Notes: a model not told the origin generated them from the sequence alone. 26,348 bases of DNA from Gamarada debralockiae (GCA_002803225.1 NXFV01001066.1:1-26348), one strand, 5' to 3'; positions 1-11,254 are shown, counted from the first letter of the stretch. Numbers and translations are program-made.

Positions 1-1266
1 TTAGTTCTTCGGATGCGTTTTGCAGTATTTTCGAGCATTATGACCTTCGTTTTATGTTGTTTTTGTTTTATCCCTCACTGAGAGCACGTGTGATACACAG
101 CGCAATCGGGACGCGCTCATACTCGCATTTCGTTCCTTCTACAATACGATTCTACCTTCCTGTTCCTTAGCTAATTACGTTAAGTTTAACTTAATGTTTT
201 CTAATTAAATTTGTTAAGTTTTGATAATAATACTTACGGAAAGCAACATCAGTTATTATAGCTACAAACACTATGTGATTGGCACGTGTAACCTGAGGAG
301 AAATATTACTTGCAGTCTAAGTGATCCACAACTGAAGCAGTGCCAGATGAACGTCTAGATGCAAACAGTATTCATCTTGGCGGGGTGCCTGTTTATCAAA
401 GCCATTTATATGATTATTCTTAATTTTCGAGCTCGTTATCAAACGAAGAACTATTGCCTAATCTACCGAGAAGTTATTATCGCTTCAGTAGTGGATCCAG
501 ATTCTCAAGATCAAAATTGAAAACCTTCTCAACTCCGGAATAGATACCGACAGGAAGTAAAGCATACCTGCTATAGAAATTGCAAAGATCTACTTCCCTC
601 AATGACGGGTGACTTTATTGGCTTCTGGCAGAAATACAAATATTCAAATTTTTGACTCGTAATTTTGAATGAAACCTTCCCTCCATTGGAACCAAATAAA
701 AGAGACTCTCTTCCTTCACGAATAGGCTTTTTTTGGGGAAGGGAAGGAGGAAATACTTGAAATAGTAAAATATAAGTAAAGTATCTAACTTTCTTATTCT
801 TATCCTGAAGCTAATATAAAGGCAATACAATGAGACTTTTGATAAATCGCGAAATCTAGCTATATTATAGATACTTTTTTCCTTGGAAGGTAGAATTGAA
901 AGAAAATAGCCCCTATAATCCTGGGAAACGTACGCTGTGACTCATATCTGGTATGTTACTCATTTGAGCTGAATTAGGAAGTAACGATATAGAAAATAGA
1001 AATTGATTACTAGCTTAGGCTTATGAGGTTCTGTCACGAGAAAAACTCCAGTAGACTTTGAGACACGAAACTTTGAGAGATTAGTTTTATCTCAGACACG
1101 TTATCATAAGGACTTACATAATTAAAGTCGCAGGGATAATGGTGCCTACCAACCGGTTGAACCGGAATAGTTATCTTGCCGAAATATAAGATAAGAGAGA
1201 CGTATATCCGATATTCGGACTTCGGATTAAGCTACTAGCTGGCAGCGAGAACTTAACATATTGATG
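1..1266. other. AT-rich intergenic DNA, no gene seen
   Basis: No reading frame here has coding character on either strand; the open stretches are short and low in complexity. The sequence is AT-rich with scattered TTAA and TAATTA runs. It probably belongs to the same degraded repeat region as the relic just downstream, but nothing in it is recognisable. Confidence 0.5.
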
Positions 1267-2490
1267 CTAGGTAACGATATCAATCGTGGAATGATCGGTT
1301 GATCCCAGGGGGAAGTGTCTTTTCACATCGAGCACTAGACTAGGTACTTGGGGTGTCTCAGGCTGGATTGGCTTTCTACGGCTGCTACTAGGTTCGTGAA
1401 CCACCTCGTCTATCGGGGCCTGTATAGAGACCGTCTGATAGAGCAAACGGAAGCGATCTGGAAAATATGAAAGAACAAACGTGGAGGCAGTTTCCTGTGC
1501 TATGAACATCTGGTGTACTTCGTAGAGTAAGAGGCTTACTCTACCCTAGCTTCCGACCCTGGTACATTGCTCAGAGTACTAGAGCATCCGGTAGAGCTTG
1601 ATCTCCATACAAGTCTCTGCTCTTAAAGTTCTTTTGCTGTCCTGAAAAGCTTGTTCTACTTTTTCGTAATAGCCTAAGAAAGGGTAATATCCTCCGAGAA
1701 AGGCTTATGACCTCCCTCTGTATAGTAGAAGTTTTTTATCTTCGGCCTCGGACCTTAGGTCGCTAGTGGAAAATCAAGCAGTAGGGCCAGTTCTAAAAGC
1801 TTATCGGCGGACCCTTGCCGCTAGTGGTAAAGGAAGTATCGAATCAGCAGGAAGGGGAGGCGCTAGGACGCTATGATACTATACGATCTCCTCGATAATA
1901 AAGCGTGAAATTTACCCGTGTTCTTCACATCTTCTTCAGAGGATAGTAAGCTCAGAGTTATCTGATCCCAGGATGGGCTCTAAATCTCTAACGCCTTTTG
2001 ACAGGTGATGACTTAGACCTATGACTCAGTAGTTTCGACTAAAGTGAAGATAATACGTTATAACTCTTCTGTCGATTGTTTATCCGAAGGCAACACAAGG
2101 TAATTCTGCCGCTCAATCATTAACACTCGAGCTAGCTCCTGTGTAAGCCGCAATGAAAGTGTCTGCGGACAGTCTGGATGGCTTGCGGCTTCCATCATTG
2201 CCGCCTTATGGCGCAGGCCTACTGTAACCTAATACCGTTTGCCTCTCCAGGCGGCTACTTTCGCAGCGTCTTCCTCAAAGGCTTTTCGGGTCTCGTTGTA
2301 GCATTTTTGGAAGGTCAAGTTTGCTCTATTACGTCCCTATCGTTGTATTCGATCAAATAGAGTACGAAATAAGGACTGGCTTAGAGCTCGCTCTAAAATC
2401 TACTTGGCTTTTTGGTTAGTATAGCCAGAACTTTCTACTTCGCTATTAGGAGTTTGAGATCTAGACGAAGCAGTACCAGCGTCTCTTCTT
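1267..2490 (-). pseudogene. RIP-degraded coding relic of an unidentified repeat protein
   Basis: On the minus strand one frame reads as convincing protein for roughly 390 codons, broken by at least a dozen in-frame stops and one apparent frameshift near 1620. Sensible peptides include AFEEDAAKVAAWRGKRY, LRLTQELARVLMIERQNY, DVKNTGKFHALL, MEIKLYRML and, in the open last 80 codons, FPDRFRLLYQTVSIQAP. Every stop in the main frame that I read is TAG or TAA and none is TGA, as expected when CpA becomes TpA on either strand (CAG, CAA and TGG converted). I do not recognise the family. Its neighbourhood (dead piggyBac, AT-rich DNA) suggests a protein of a transposable element or an accessory multicopy gene. 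The true start is not visible; 2490 is where coding character fades. Confidence 0.6.
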
Positions 2491-3213
2491 ATCGAAGGAA
2501 CTATACGACTGTTTGAGGGTGTACGGTATAGAATATTGGACGGTATACCTAGTTACCTAATATATCAGTTATGATTGAAGCTTGAAGGTCGAAAGACAAA
2601 CCAGAGGACTCTGACTCTAACTCCTGTAATCTATTTCTCTTCTGAAAACGATCAAGCTTTACTAGAGCAACTACCTCAAAATCAACTCCGTTACGAGTAT
2701 GCTTAAATAACATCTCTTTTTCTTACCCGTCTTCTCATCTTTTCCTTCTCCGTACTATCTTTACTATCTCGCGGTTCGTAATATTTTTAGTGAAGCCTTA
2801 CTCCTCTACTTTCCTTTTGAATTTCCCCCCCTAAAACATAGATCAGCGTATTCCCTATTTCGACTTTTTCGAATTCGTTAATATCGACCGCGATCAAGAT
2901 TACTTACCCGCTTCGAATCTATACTTATCTTTCATAACTTCAGCTACTTCAACTATACGCTGATCCTGGTCGATATAGAGAGTCCGGATCAGTTCTTCTG
3001 CTCTTCCTATTCCTAAGGTGAATTTCGCTTGCACGGCCGACGAGCTAGAGGTAGCATTAGGCCTCTATAGCCGTCACTTGCGCTGTTCTCGTTCATGCCG
3101 AGCTCCTCGTACGGAAAATATAAAGAATACAACTGACTGTGAACGTTAGGGAGATAAAGACAAGCAAGTTGCCTAAGGCTACGAATCGCCCGGTGACCGC
3201 TGTATTTCTGGGC
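2491..3213. other. Degraded intergenic DNA, nothing identified
   Basis: This stretch joins the unidentified relic to the piggyBac-like element. It has pyrimidine-rich patches (around 2700-2830) and no frame with coding character. The minus-strand open frame around 3013-3303 overlaps the left inverted repeat and has no support as a gene. Confidence 0.4.
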
Positions 3214-3241
3214 TATCATCTCAGCTGCGAGCAATCGCGCA
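3214..3241 (+). repeat. Left inverted repeat of piggyBac-like element
   Basis: This 28-bp sequence begins TATCATCTCAGCTGC and ends AATCGCGCA. It matches the reverse complement of 5220-5247 at every base, with similarity fading at once on both sides. Such identity is striking beside a heavily mutated transposase. Confidence 0.85.
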
Positions 3242-3319
3242 TTTTCATGCCTTGGTCCGTGCGGGAAGCTAAGCGAGCCAATTAAATTGCTTGCATTTTC
3301 CAAACATCTATCTCTTTTA

Positions 3320-5103
3320 CTATATACTATGAAAAACTTTCCAGCAACTACCCTTTTTACAGATTGCTACGTCGCATTGCTTACAGCCCCAGTTAGTATA
3401 TCTCCTGACTGATTCTCGTCTCTCATTGGCTGCAATTTGGCCTAGTGCAACCCTTTTTGTAGGCGATCCTCCATCCTCAACCCTTTGCAACATACACAGT
3501 CTTTCCGAGTACTTCTCTTGACCATCTCATGTCTTTGGGCTGGGATATCAGTAGCGTCGATCGATATACGGGAAATACTCCTCTTTTGAGACGGTAGGCT
3601 AGTCCTAGCCTTCTGAAGAAGGCCATCAATAAGTTTGATGCGAAAGTCCTGCTGTGATCTGAAGTTGATGGACCGTTTTCCCTCTATATCGCTATATAAC
3701 GCTAGCAAATACGTATTGACTAGTACTATACGTAAGAGCCAGTGCTCTATAGCCTGGTGCCCCCCTCTACGGACCTGCCTAAGGCCAGCGTTAGAGGCCA
3801 TCATATAGTCGAATTGATCTACCTGGAGTATCTTCAGATTATACTAATTATATGCTACTGGTACAGGAAGCTCTTTCGTGGCATGATTCCCAAAGGGAAC
3901 ACGTGCTGTCTTTGCCTTTGAACTAGTCTTCTTAGGGCGCTTGCGGAGTCGTAAAACTGGCTCTTCTTTCCCAGTATAAATAGTAGACATCAACAGTACA
4001 ACTGCATTATCCTTCCAGGCCATTTGTGATACTAATCCATTGGCTGTACACCTTGTATAAAGTGTTCCCTATAGTATAGTGTCATTAGAGTCTGACTTCT
4101 TGATATCAATAAGCTCTTGGAGTACGCCAGAGGTCGTCCGGCAAGTGCCTGTTGCTCCATACCCATGCTTCCGTAAGAACTCCAAGAACTTCGTAGAAGT
4201 AAAGAGATTATCGATATAGACGTGATAGCCTTTGCCAGGAAGACTTTGTAGCAGTTCATATGCTACAGCCTGGGTTTTGTTGCCTCCTTTCCCTTCACGG
4301 ACACTCCCTCCAAGCTCTCGAGGAGTCCGGACTCCAACTGGCCCATTTCTATCTCCAGGGATATGCTAAATCCATAGTAAAAGGAAGCCCTTATTTGCAG
4401 CGCACAAGCTCTTGAATCCAGTAGGTATAGGCTTATTTAAGATTGTAGTAACTTGGGATACATTTCCTTCAAATCCAATCATCGCTTCATCGATTGAAAT
4501 ATCGCGTCCTGGCTTCTATACTTGAAGATTGACTTTTTAGAAGTGTTAGCTAAGTATTTCTACCTAAATATTTGTCAAAATTTTAAATATATAATTAGAG
4601 GTTATTTTTTAACTTACCTTTGAATATGGTCCTTTATCACATGGGGTATGTATTCGATACCTCATATACAGCTCTTGATACCGATCTCTAGTCATATAAT
4701 TGACAATATGATGATGAGGAGTCACTGGGCGTGTATCCCAATAGTCAGATATCTCGTTTTGAACGTTGAGAGTCATATAAATACGTATTACAAGGTAGAT
4801 ATAAATCTCGCCCGGAGTTGTTGGATACTATTGGAGAGCTCGTGAGTATGGCCGATTCGGGTCTTCAGGATCTCGAGAATTAAGGTTTGTATACTTGACT
4901 ATCTGGTCTATAATTTCAGGCGTATAATACATAGTAAATAAAGAGGTAGGGTCTTTAGGAGAGGCGTTATCAGGTAAGGTAATTTCAAAGTTAAAATCCG
5001 GCAAATCCATTGGTTTAAACTGTGAGCCAGCCTTCTGTAGGGGAGGTGCATATGGGCGCTTAGTTGCTGTATCCGTAGGATCATTTTGAATGTCTTCAGG
5101 CAT
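3320..5103 (-). pseudogene. PiggyBac transposase (DDE_Tnp_1_7-like), inactivated
   Basis: The reading starts at ATG 5103 with a disordered N-terminus, then SLFTMYYTPEIIDQIVKYTN, the N-terminal helical motif of piggyBac transposases. It continues in one frame through NEISDYWDTRPVTPHH, a 54-nt intron (4617-4564, GTAAGT..TTTAG), GRDISIDEAMIGFEGN, YHVYIDNLFTSTKFLEFL, GYGATGTCRT, WKDNAVVLLMST, and QVDQFDYMM beside RRGGHQAIEHWLL. The three acidic catalytic positions (SIDE, YIDN, VDQF) all survive. In-frame stops lie at 4828, 4546, 4537, 4516, 4366, 4069 and 3844; all are TAG or TAA, mostly where tryptophan or glutamine is expected. A frameshift in an A/G run near 3450-3460 moves the cysteine-rich C-terminus (WGCKQCDVAICKKGSCW, the family's zinc-binding tail) into another frame, ending at TAG 3320-3322. 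The damage fits RIP plus one indel. Confidence 0.9.
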
Positions 5104-5219
5104 TGTATTAGATGTGATTTAGGTGAGTTATCGTTGATTCAAGATGGTTGTTTACATTTTATGTTTATATCGGGATTTTGGTGTTCCTTCGGAAAAATGG
5201 GTTTTCCGCCCCGAAGAAT

Positions 5220-5247
5220 TGCGCGATTGCTCGCAGCTGAGATGATA
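5220..5247 (-). repeat. Right inverted repeat of piggyBac-like element
   Basis: Exact reverse complement of 3214-3241 (28 of 28 bases). It lies 117 bp upstream of the transposase start codon. Because of it, antisense-type open frames at both ends of the element share the peptide ARLLAAEMI, which is an artefact of the repeat and not homology between proteins. Confidence 0.85.
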
Positions 5248-6134
5248 CTGGCCTGCAGGTCTCACGTGCAGGCGACTCCTATTCATCTAATCACCACTTT
5301 GAGTTTGACTGATCGCGTCCACTTGCCAATACCAAAGGGATATTCACTAGTCTACCTTTTTCAGTTTACCTACTTTTACCTCCGTTGAAGAGGCAAAATA
5401 TACCTCGCATCTCAGACTACCGCCACTTAGAAGTCAGCGTTCTGTATTAGGCCGAGGAGAGTCAGCCTGACAGGTTCGAATAGCGTTCATATTCCGAACC
5501 CCTATAAAGCGGTAAAACTTTTAGAAAAGCTTAGATAATGTCCCTTTTGTTTGCGCCTACAACCACCGCCCGGCTCCTTGATCTGAAAAAGCGTTGCTAA
5601 TATACATACGCCTCGTACTATATATGATCATCATGCGGATTTTAATTAGCCCCATCGAACGTATTCGGCCTTTAGAGAAGTGGCCTGTGCGTTACTAGCT
5701 ACAGAAAGCCAGTTTTGCAACAGTCCGTCAATTCATCGCAGGTCGACAACAAGTGTGCACATTCCGTATGGCAGTGGTTAAATTCTTTAGTATATTATCC
5801 GTAGTGAGAAAGCACATATCTAGGAGAGCAAGTCTGCGGAGCAAATCCACAATCATAATGTAAACAACACCATGTACAAATCCAAACTCAGTCAATATGC
5901 GCTTACAAGTCCTCCTTCACAGTCCCGGATTCGGCCATATTCACAATTCACAATTCCATACCAGTCTATAACCTTTTTTTTTCGTAAACGGAGACTTCTT
6001 TGGAATGCGCTCGAGCAGAGAGAGTTGGTGGAAACGGCGGAAACGTCTCCAGGTTTGCTTGCCATGCACCTGCGCCGGTGTATTTCCAGGCACTTTAGGC
6101 CCTATGCCTGAGACGGCCTATGAAAGTTATAGAT
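5248..6134. other. Intergenic DNA, nothing identified
   Basis: The stretch lies between the piggyBac-like element and the 3' end of the next gene. It contains an imperfect inverted repeat around 5475-5508 (AGGTTCGAAT against ATTCCGAACC) and TTAA at about 5642. The open frames at 5086-5388, 5872-6111 and 6005-6247 have no coding character and partly overlap the neighbouring gene. Confidence 0.4.
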
Positions 6135-8388
6135 CTAGCCGGAGTTATATCGATGCAAGTGACTCAGGAACAGCATCCTATCGCTCAGCTGGGAGAATTC
6201 AATGGTACATTTCAGCTTTCCAGACTTCTTCCACTTTGGCAAGGTAGTCGTGGACATTCTGCTGAAGCGTGTTGCTCCTGATTTGATGCTTGACCCGTCA
6301 AACGTATCCTCATCGACTCTAGGCATCGACTCCGCGACAATAGAGAGGGCATTCGAATTCCGCAGAGCTTTCTTCGCGTCCCACAAGCCGTGGGCCATCA
6401 GCTCTATATCTTTCCGCGCGGTCTTTTGCCCAGTGAAATTGGGGGAGAAGGTCACCGACTTAGTCCCAGATGCACTATCAAGCCATAGTACGATCGCCGA
6501 CATATGCGAAAGTTCCTGGCCGTCGTAGGTTATTTTGTTGCTGCCGGCAGTCATTACCAGTGTCTTGCCGAAGATTTTCTCGCACAGCGTTATCCGGTCT
6601 TGTTTCTCGTAGAATATGTACATGAGAGAAGTCGTCCAGCGCGGTGATTTGGATGGGTCTTCCTCGGATATGTACTGGCGCTCTGTGAAAGTAATAGTGT
6701 ACGGCGCATGAGGTTCCTCGGTCGGACCTTCGACGTCTGGATGCAAGAAGTGCGGAATCGGGCGAGCTTGCAACTGAAAGCAATGTTGAAATGTTCCAGG
6801 TAATCTGGGTTGTACATTGTCGCTCGCAAATTGCAAGCTGCCGGACGAAGAACTTGATGTTGTCGACGGAAGCGTCCCACTTGCAAATATTGCATTGGAA
6901 GTGGAATGCGATTTGTTTGCGGAAGTCACTTCTAGCCGCGCTGAGCCTTCAAAGGTCTCGAACTGAAATGAACAAGCCATTGAGGCTTTAGAATTCATGT
7001 TGAGACTGACTTCTGATCGTCCTCGAAGACTGATGTGCTCTTTGTTGGACGGTTGGCTGTCTAATTGTCTAGTAATTGCATCGATCATGGAGGTAACATC
7101 CATTTGAAATATATCGTCTTCGTATCCTGAGGGGTTTTGTAACGGTATTTGGTTAGGCGGTGTGGGGCCTGAGCAACTTGTAGGCGGAGTAGCGGGGTGC
7201 GTTGCCGAAGTGTGTGAAGATCTCGCTTGACTGCGACTCAAAGCCCACCTTCGCATACTTGAGTTATCACTTATCGAAGACAAATCACCCCAGATTCCCC
7301 GTTCAAACGAATCAGGGCTCAGCTCACCAACCGCAGGAAGCTCATATTGCCCTATGACAGACCTCGAGTCAACGCTCGAGGGACGGAGTGCAAGCAAGTG
7401 TGTCGCCTTCTCAGTTATTTCCGTCAATTGTTCGAGATTTTTTATAGGATCAGCATCCTTGGAATAAAGCTCTGTCTCTTCAGCGAGCGAAACAACATCG
7501 GTAATAAAGTCATTAGCTATCTGTACGTCTCGCAAGCTGTTTTCTGGTGTGATGTCGCGCGTAGTAACAGCTCCGGCATCCCTGACAGACTGAGATGTCA
7601 ACGCCATGGCCATCACCAGAGCTCTGCTTGCATTTGAAACAGTCGTCGATGCAATGCTAGATCGATCACTTTCTGAGCTAAGTGGGACAGCGGATACCAT
7701 CATAGGGGCTGGCAAGAGCTCATCGAGCAGATGGAGAGTTTCGTTTGGGGGTTTTGGTGACAACCGGGGATCCAAGCCATATTGCAGGTTTCGCAGTGAG
7801 CACGCACTATAATTCCATTAGTACAGTATCTTAATGTTCTAGTATTTCTTTCAGGCCTACAGGATCAAATCGATTTTCATGTCATTGATATCTCGTTCAT
7901 TCTCATCAAGAGTTTTCTCAATGCGCCTCAGTTTATCTTGATTGAGAGCTAGTCGAGCAAATCTTTTTGCTTTCGACGGAATAGAGGTGCTCTTGTTGGT
8001 GTCAGATCGCAAAGGCTCTAGATATGCTTTAACATCAAGCAGATTCTGCTTCAACGCGGGTGCCTGTTGCCTTAGGAGCATCAGGAAGTCAGCATATTAA
8101 TTCGGAGAGACGCATTTTGGAACAGATATTCCCCGAATATAATCCAGAGCGGTTGCAACTCATAAACCAGTCTCAAATAGGAATGAGGAATTGCTCCCTG
8201 ATGACGTACCAAGTTCCCAAACCAGACTTTTCAAGGACGGTGGAAAATTGTTCCAGCTTTCGTCCTATCTTCTCGAGCCTGTTGAAAAGCCCTTGCAGCT
8301 CAGCTGGTGCGTTCTGGCAGAAGCTGAATATGTCATAGGCAAGCCTGGCAAGGATCAAGATGTCGTTGGGCGCCCATCCAAGGGTCAT
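6135..8388 (-). CDS. Hypothetical protein with NLR-type fungal N-terminal helical domain (686 aa)
   Basis: Three exons splice cleanly: 8388-8210, 8070-7861 and 7806-6135. Intron 1 (8209-8071, 139 nt) has GTACGT..CCTAAG; intron 2 (7860-7807, 54 nt) has GTAGGC, a perfect TACTAAT branch site and ATTATAG. Both junctions keep frame, giving 686 codons. Residues 1-60 (MTLGWAPNDILILARLAYDI, then FSFCQNAPAELQGLFNRLEK) form the amphipathic helices often seen at the N-terminus of fungal NACHT or ankyrin proteins and their stand-alone relatives. Residues 61-130 are also helical and basic. Residues 140-430 are serine/threonine-rich and probably disordered. From about 480 to the end the protein looks folded (YTITFTERQYISEED, TTSLMYIFYEKQDRITLCEK, TIEFSQLSDRMLFLSHLHRY) but I do not recognise the fold. 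There is no transmembrane segment or nucleotide-binding motif. It is divergent from the phosphate transporter gene. A signalling or incompatibility role is only inference from the N-terminus. Confidence 0.8.
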
Positions 8389-9011
8389 CTTGACATGTAG
8401 AGAGCTCCAAAGAAGAAGAAAAAAAATCTGAAGTCGAGAAGTTATTGCTTTCGCAATGGATGGAAGAGGATGCTGCCAATGTAGGCGACGTTCTTTTCGG
8501 CCGCTACGAAGAAGACGTCACTTGCGTCGAGCTCAGTATGCGATCAATTCAACAAGCTGATGTAAAATAGGATCAAGGCTCTGAAACCAAAAGTTGCGGA
8601 TTACACGGCGGCTGCAGCTTGGCTAAGGATTCTAGCCCCCTTAAGGTGATTCCACCTCAGCCTCGCTTAAGACCGTACGACGCGGCAGTGCAAACTAAAC
8701 CGCTTTAGAAATTCCGCCCCCTTTAATGTAAGTAAAACTCTTCGATATCGCACTCGTAGGAAGTGTTTTGAATAAGTCAGATGTTAAATTTTATTTTAGT
8801 TAATTATATCACTTTGGGGCCGGTGCAGATTTTGGGGGACTGGGGGCTGGACTCAGTAACCCCAGCAGCAAACCTTGCTTTCACCCTAGAGTTGAATTGA
8901 GCTCCTCTTGAGATAAAGACCCAGCCTGCCACTTCAACTTTATTGACAAGACTCTCGTCTCTGTTAAAAGGGACCCAACTGAATCATCATCGACCGCAAT
9001 TGAAATCAGCC
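8389..9011. promoter_or_regulatory. Shared upstream region of two divergent genes
   Basis: These 623 bases separate the start codons of the 686-aa protein (minus) and the phosphate transporter (plus), so they must hold both promoters. There is an A-rich run at 8416-8428 close to the minus-strand start and GC-rich patches around 8600-8720 (for example CACGGCGGCTGC). I see no CACGTG site of the kind bound by Pho4/NUC-1 regulators here, so phosphate control cannot be argued from the sequence. Confidence 0.5.
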
Positions 9012-11254
9012 ATGCAGCTACCTCGTTCCCCTTGGAAACCGCGATGGTTTATCGATGACACTGTCCTCAAACGTGAAGGCAGTACAAGCCAGGGTAGGAA
9101 GTTGACCTATAAGGCTCTCGAGCTCGGGTCGAACAACTTCTCAGTCACTTTAGTGGCATCTTGTAAGCGGCCCCGATTCGTTGAGAGGAAAGCCCAGTGC
9201 TAACACCAGTTCCCTTCAGTGGGCTTCTTCGCTAGCTCATATCTCTTGTTCACCTCCAGCATCACGTTACCTATGCTTGGGTTTGTCTACTGGAACGACG
9301 CAACGAATTCAACGCATGAGACTGCTTTCAACTATTCGACCATAGCTGGATGCATGGTTGGGATGGTATTATTTGGAATTCTAGCAGACATCTGGGGTCG
9401 ACGAAAGATCTATGGTTGGGTTACGATTGTCTTGATGATCGCGACTATGGGTGTGGTGATGAGCTCGACTGGATACTTTCCGCTTGATCAGACCGGTGGC
9501 GAAAACGTAGGATCCATTGACTATGGCTCATTTGGATCGATGAACATCCAGTCATGGCTCTTCTTCTGGAGGTTTGTGACAGCCGTTGGGATCGGCGGTG
9601 ATTATCCATTGAGTGCAGTCATTGTTTCCGAATATGCCCCAACTTCAAAGCGGCCCAGAATGTTGGCAACAGTATTTTCAATGCAAAATTTTGGCTCTGC
9701 GGCAGGATCAATAGTGTCACTAGTGGTGACCAAACTAGTGCAGGCGCGGCATCCGTACGACCCAGGGAATCCCGAGGCAGCAGCACGAGCTGTTGATCAG
9801 ATCTGGCGTTGGGTCACTGGTTTAGGCCTTATTCTAGCACTATTCGCAGCCATCCTGCGGTTCACTATTCCCGAAAGTCCAAGGTATACGCTCGACGTCC
9901 TGAACGACCCCCTCAAAGCCCTTGAGGAGACGGAGAAACTCAAGAGATTCAGCATGGGATCAGAGATTATAAATATTTCGAACACCGACAAGACGCCGCC
10001 ACACCCTGCGCTCAACGACGAAGAGAATAACTCAAGCCCCTTCTTCACTAGTGGTCAGGATGTCGGCGAAGACCCACAAAGTCCTACAATCAGACAGTAC
10101 TTCTGGACTGAAGGCAACTGGCGATATCTTCTTGCCACCTCGCTCATGTGGTTTATGGTGGACTTTTCGATACTTGCTCTTGGCTTGAACAATGCAGAAA
10201 CATTGTCAAAATTCTGGAATGGTATGTATTCTCCGAATATTACTTCCCTATTCTATGCGAGTTCGCGAATTTTAGGAGCAGAATCTCTTGCGGGATGATA
10301 TCTTTGGAGAAAGAGAATGTTCTAGAACTCATGGAAACCGCTCAACTCAATTGTTTCACCTACTTTGAACAACTATTAACAATCTTTAGGTCCTAAGGTC
10401 CTCGTCAAAGACCCGAAAGTTTGGGATTCAAACACGGTGGATCCCAATGCTAGTATTTTCTCTATTTTAAAAAGCAATAGCGTTCATCTCCTCGCCATTA
10501 CATCATCATCTGAAATCGCCGGCACCATCCTCCTCATTCTTTGCATTACCCGCCTTAACCGGAAACTGTTGACCTGGGTTATGTTTCTGGTCCTTGGCAC
10601 GTTGATCATCATCACTGGTACGTTGCTTCTAAAAGCCAAGGGCATCTCGAGCTGGGGCGCCACTATAGCGCTGTATGCCATTATCAATCTTTGTTCACAG
10701 TTCGGGACTGGTCCGCTTACATTTATTCTCCCGGCGGAATTATTTCCAACACGATATCGAGCGACTTGTCATGGGATATCGGCGGCTTCTGGGAAGTTTG
10801 GCTCCATTGTGGCGTTCATCTTCTTGCGTTACGTCACATTCGGTAAAATCACGCCAGCCAGCCAACCCTCAGCCTGGCTAGGCTATATCTTTCTCATATT
10901 TGCTGTTCCAGTGTTTCTCGGAGCCGGAGTGTGTTGGTTATGGCTACCAGAACTGCAAGAGTACGTATTCTCCGAGCATTGCTCTTCCCCTTCCGTTCTA
11001 TTTCAAGAGTTCTGAGAGCCAAATTTGCTTCGACGACGATATATTTGAAGTAAAAAGAAAGTCCCGGACCTTATGGAATCCAGTTAACTATAATATTTTA
11101 ACTCATTTGAGCAATTGCTAACTTTGAGATTTTTGACAGTTCTTCTGGCAAGAGCAAAACACTGGAGGAGCTTGCAGAGGGACGGGGCTCCGGTATTGTC
11201 GCAGTCTCTGGCATTTCTCCACAGTTCAGTCTTCCTGAAGGAGCATTTTCATAG
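9012..11254 (+). CDS. MFS inorganic phosphate/H+ symporter, Pho84-like (612 aa)
   Basis: Four exons: 9012-9162, 9220-10221, 10390-10960 and 11140-11254. Introns of 57, 168, 179 nt carry GTAAGC, GTATGT, GTACGT donors and CTAAC-type branch sites; all junctions keep frame and give 612 aa. ATG 9012 is the first methionine in the frame. The PHS-family signatures are present: GRRK after TM2 (110-113), GIGGDYPLSAVIVSEYA with D178, MVDFSILALGLNN with D365 in TM7, and PTRYRATCHGISAASGK with K520. The Asp, Asp and Lys line up with the residues that bind phosphate and protons in yeast Pho84 (D178, D358, K492). The cytosolic loop between the halves is about residues 270-340. Exon 4 supplies the typical tail SGKSKTLEELAEG. 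It probably sits in the plasma membrane and imports phosphate with protons. The usual GPN-TTF motif in the second half is replaced by FGTGPLTF, so substrate could differ. Confidence in the family is high. Confidence 0.93.

Larger units (their letters stand above)
3214..5247 (-). mobile_element. Dead piggyBac-like DNA transposon
   Basis: The element is bounded by a 28-bp perfect inverted repeat (3214-3241 and 5220-5247) and contains one degraded transposase gene on the minus strand that fills most of the 2.03 kb. PiggyBac elements normally duplicate TTAA at insertion. I see no TTAA immediately outside either repeat, so the repeats may be subterminal, the flanks may have mutated, or the element may belong to a subgroup with different ends. 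The nearest outside TTAA sites are near 2879 and 5642. The transposase carries seven stops and a frameshift, so this copy cannot encode an active enzyme. Confidence 0.8.

Noticed and set aside
3013..3303. Minus-strand open frame sharing the peptide ARLLAAEMI with a plus-strand frame at 5086-5388
   Set aside because: The shared peptide is only the translation of the 28-bp inverted repeat; neither frame has further coding character.
5470..5510. GGTTCGAAT resembling a tRNA B box
   Set aside because: No matching A box or acceptor stem; it is half of an imperfect inverted repeat.
9797..10048. Open frame antisense to the phosphate transporter
   Set aside because: It overlaps conserved transporter sequence and has no coding support of its own.
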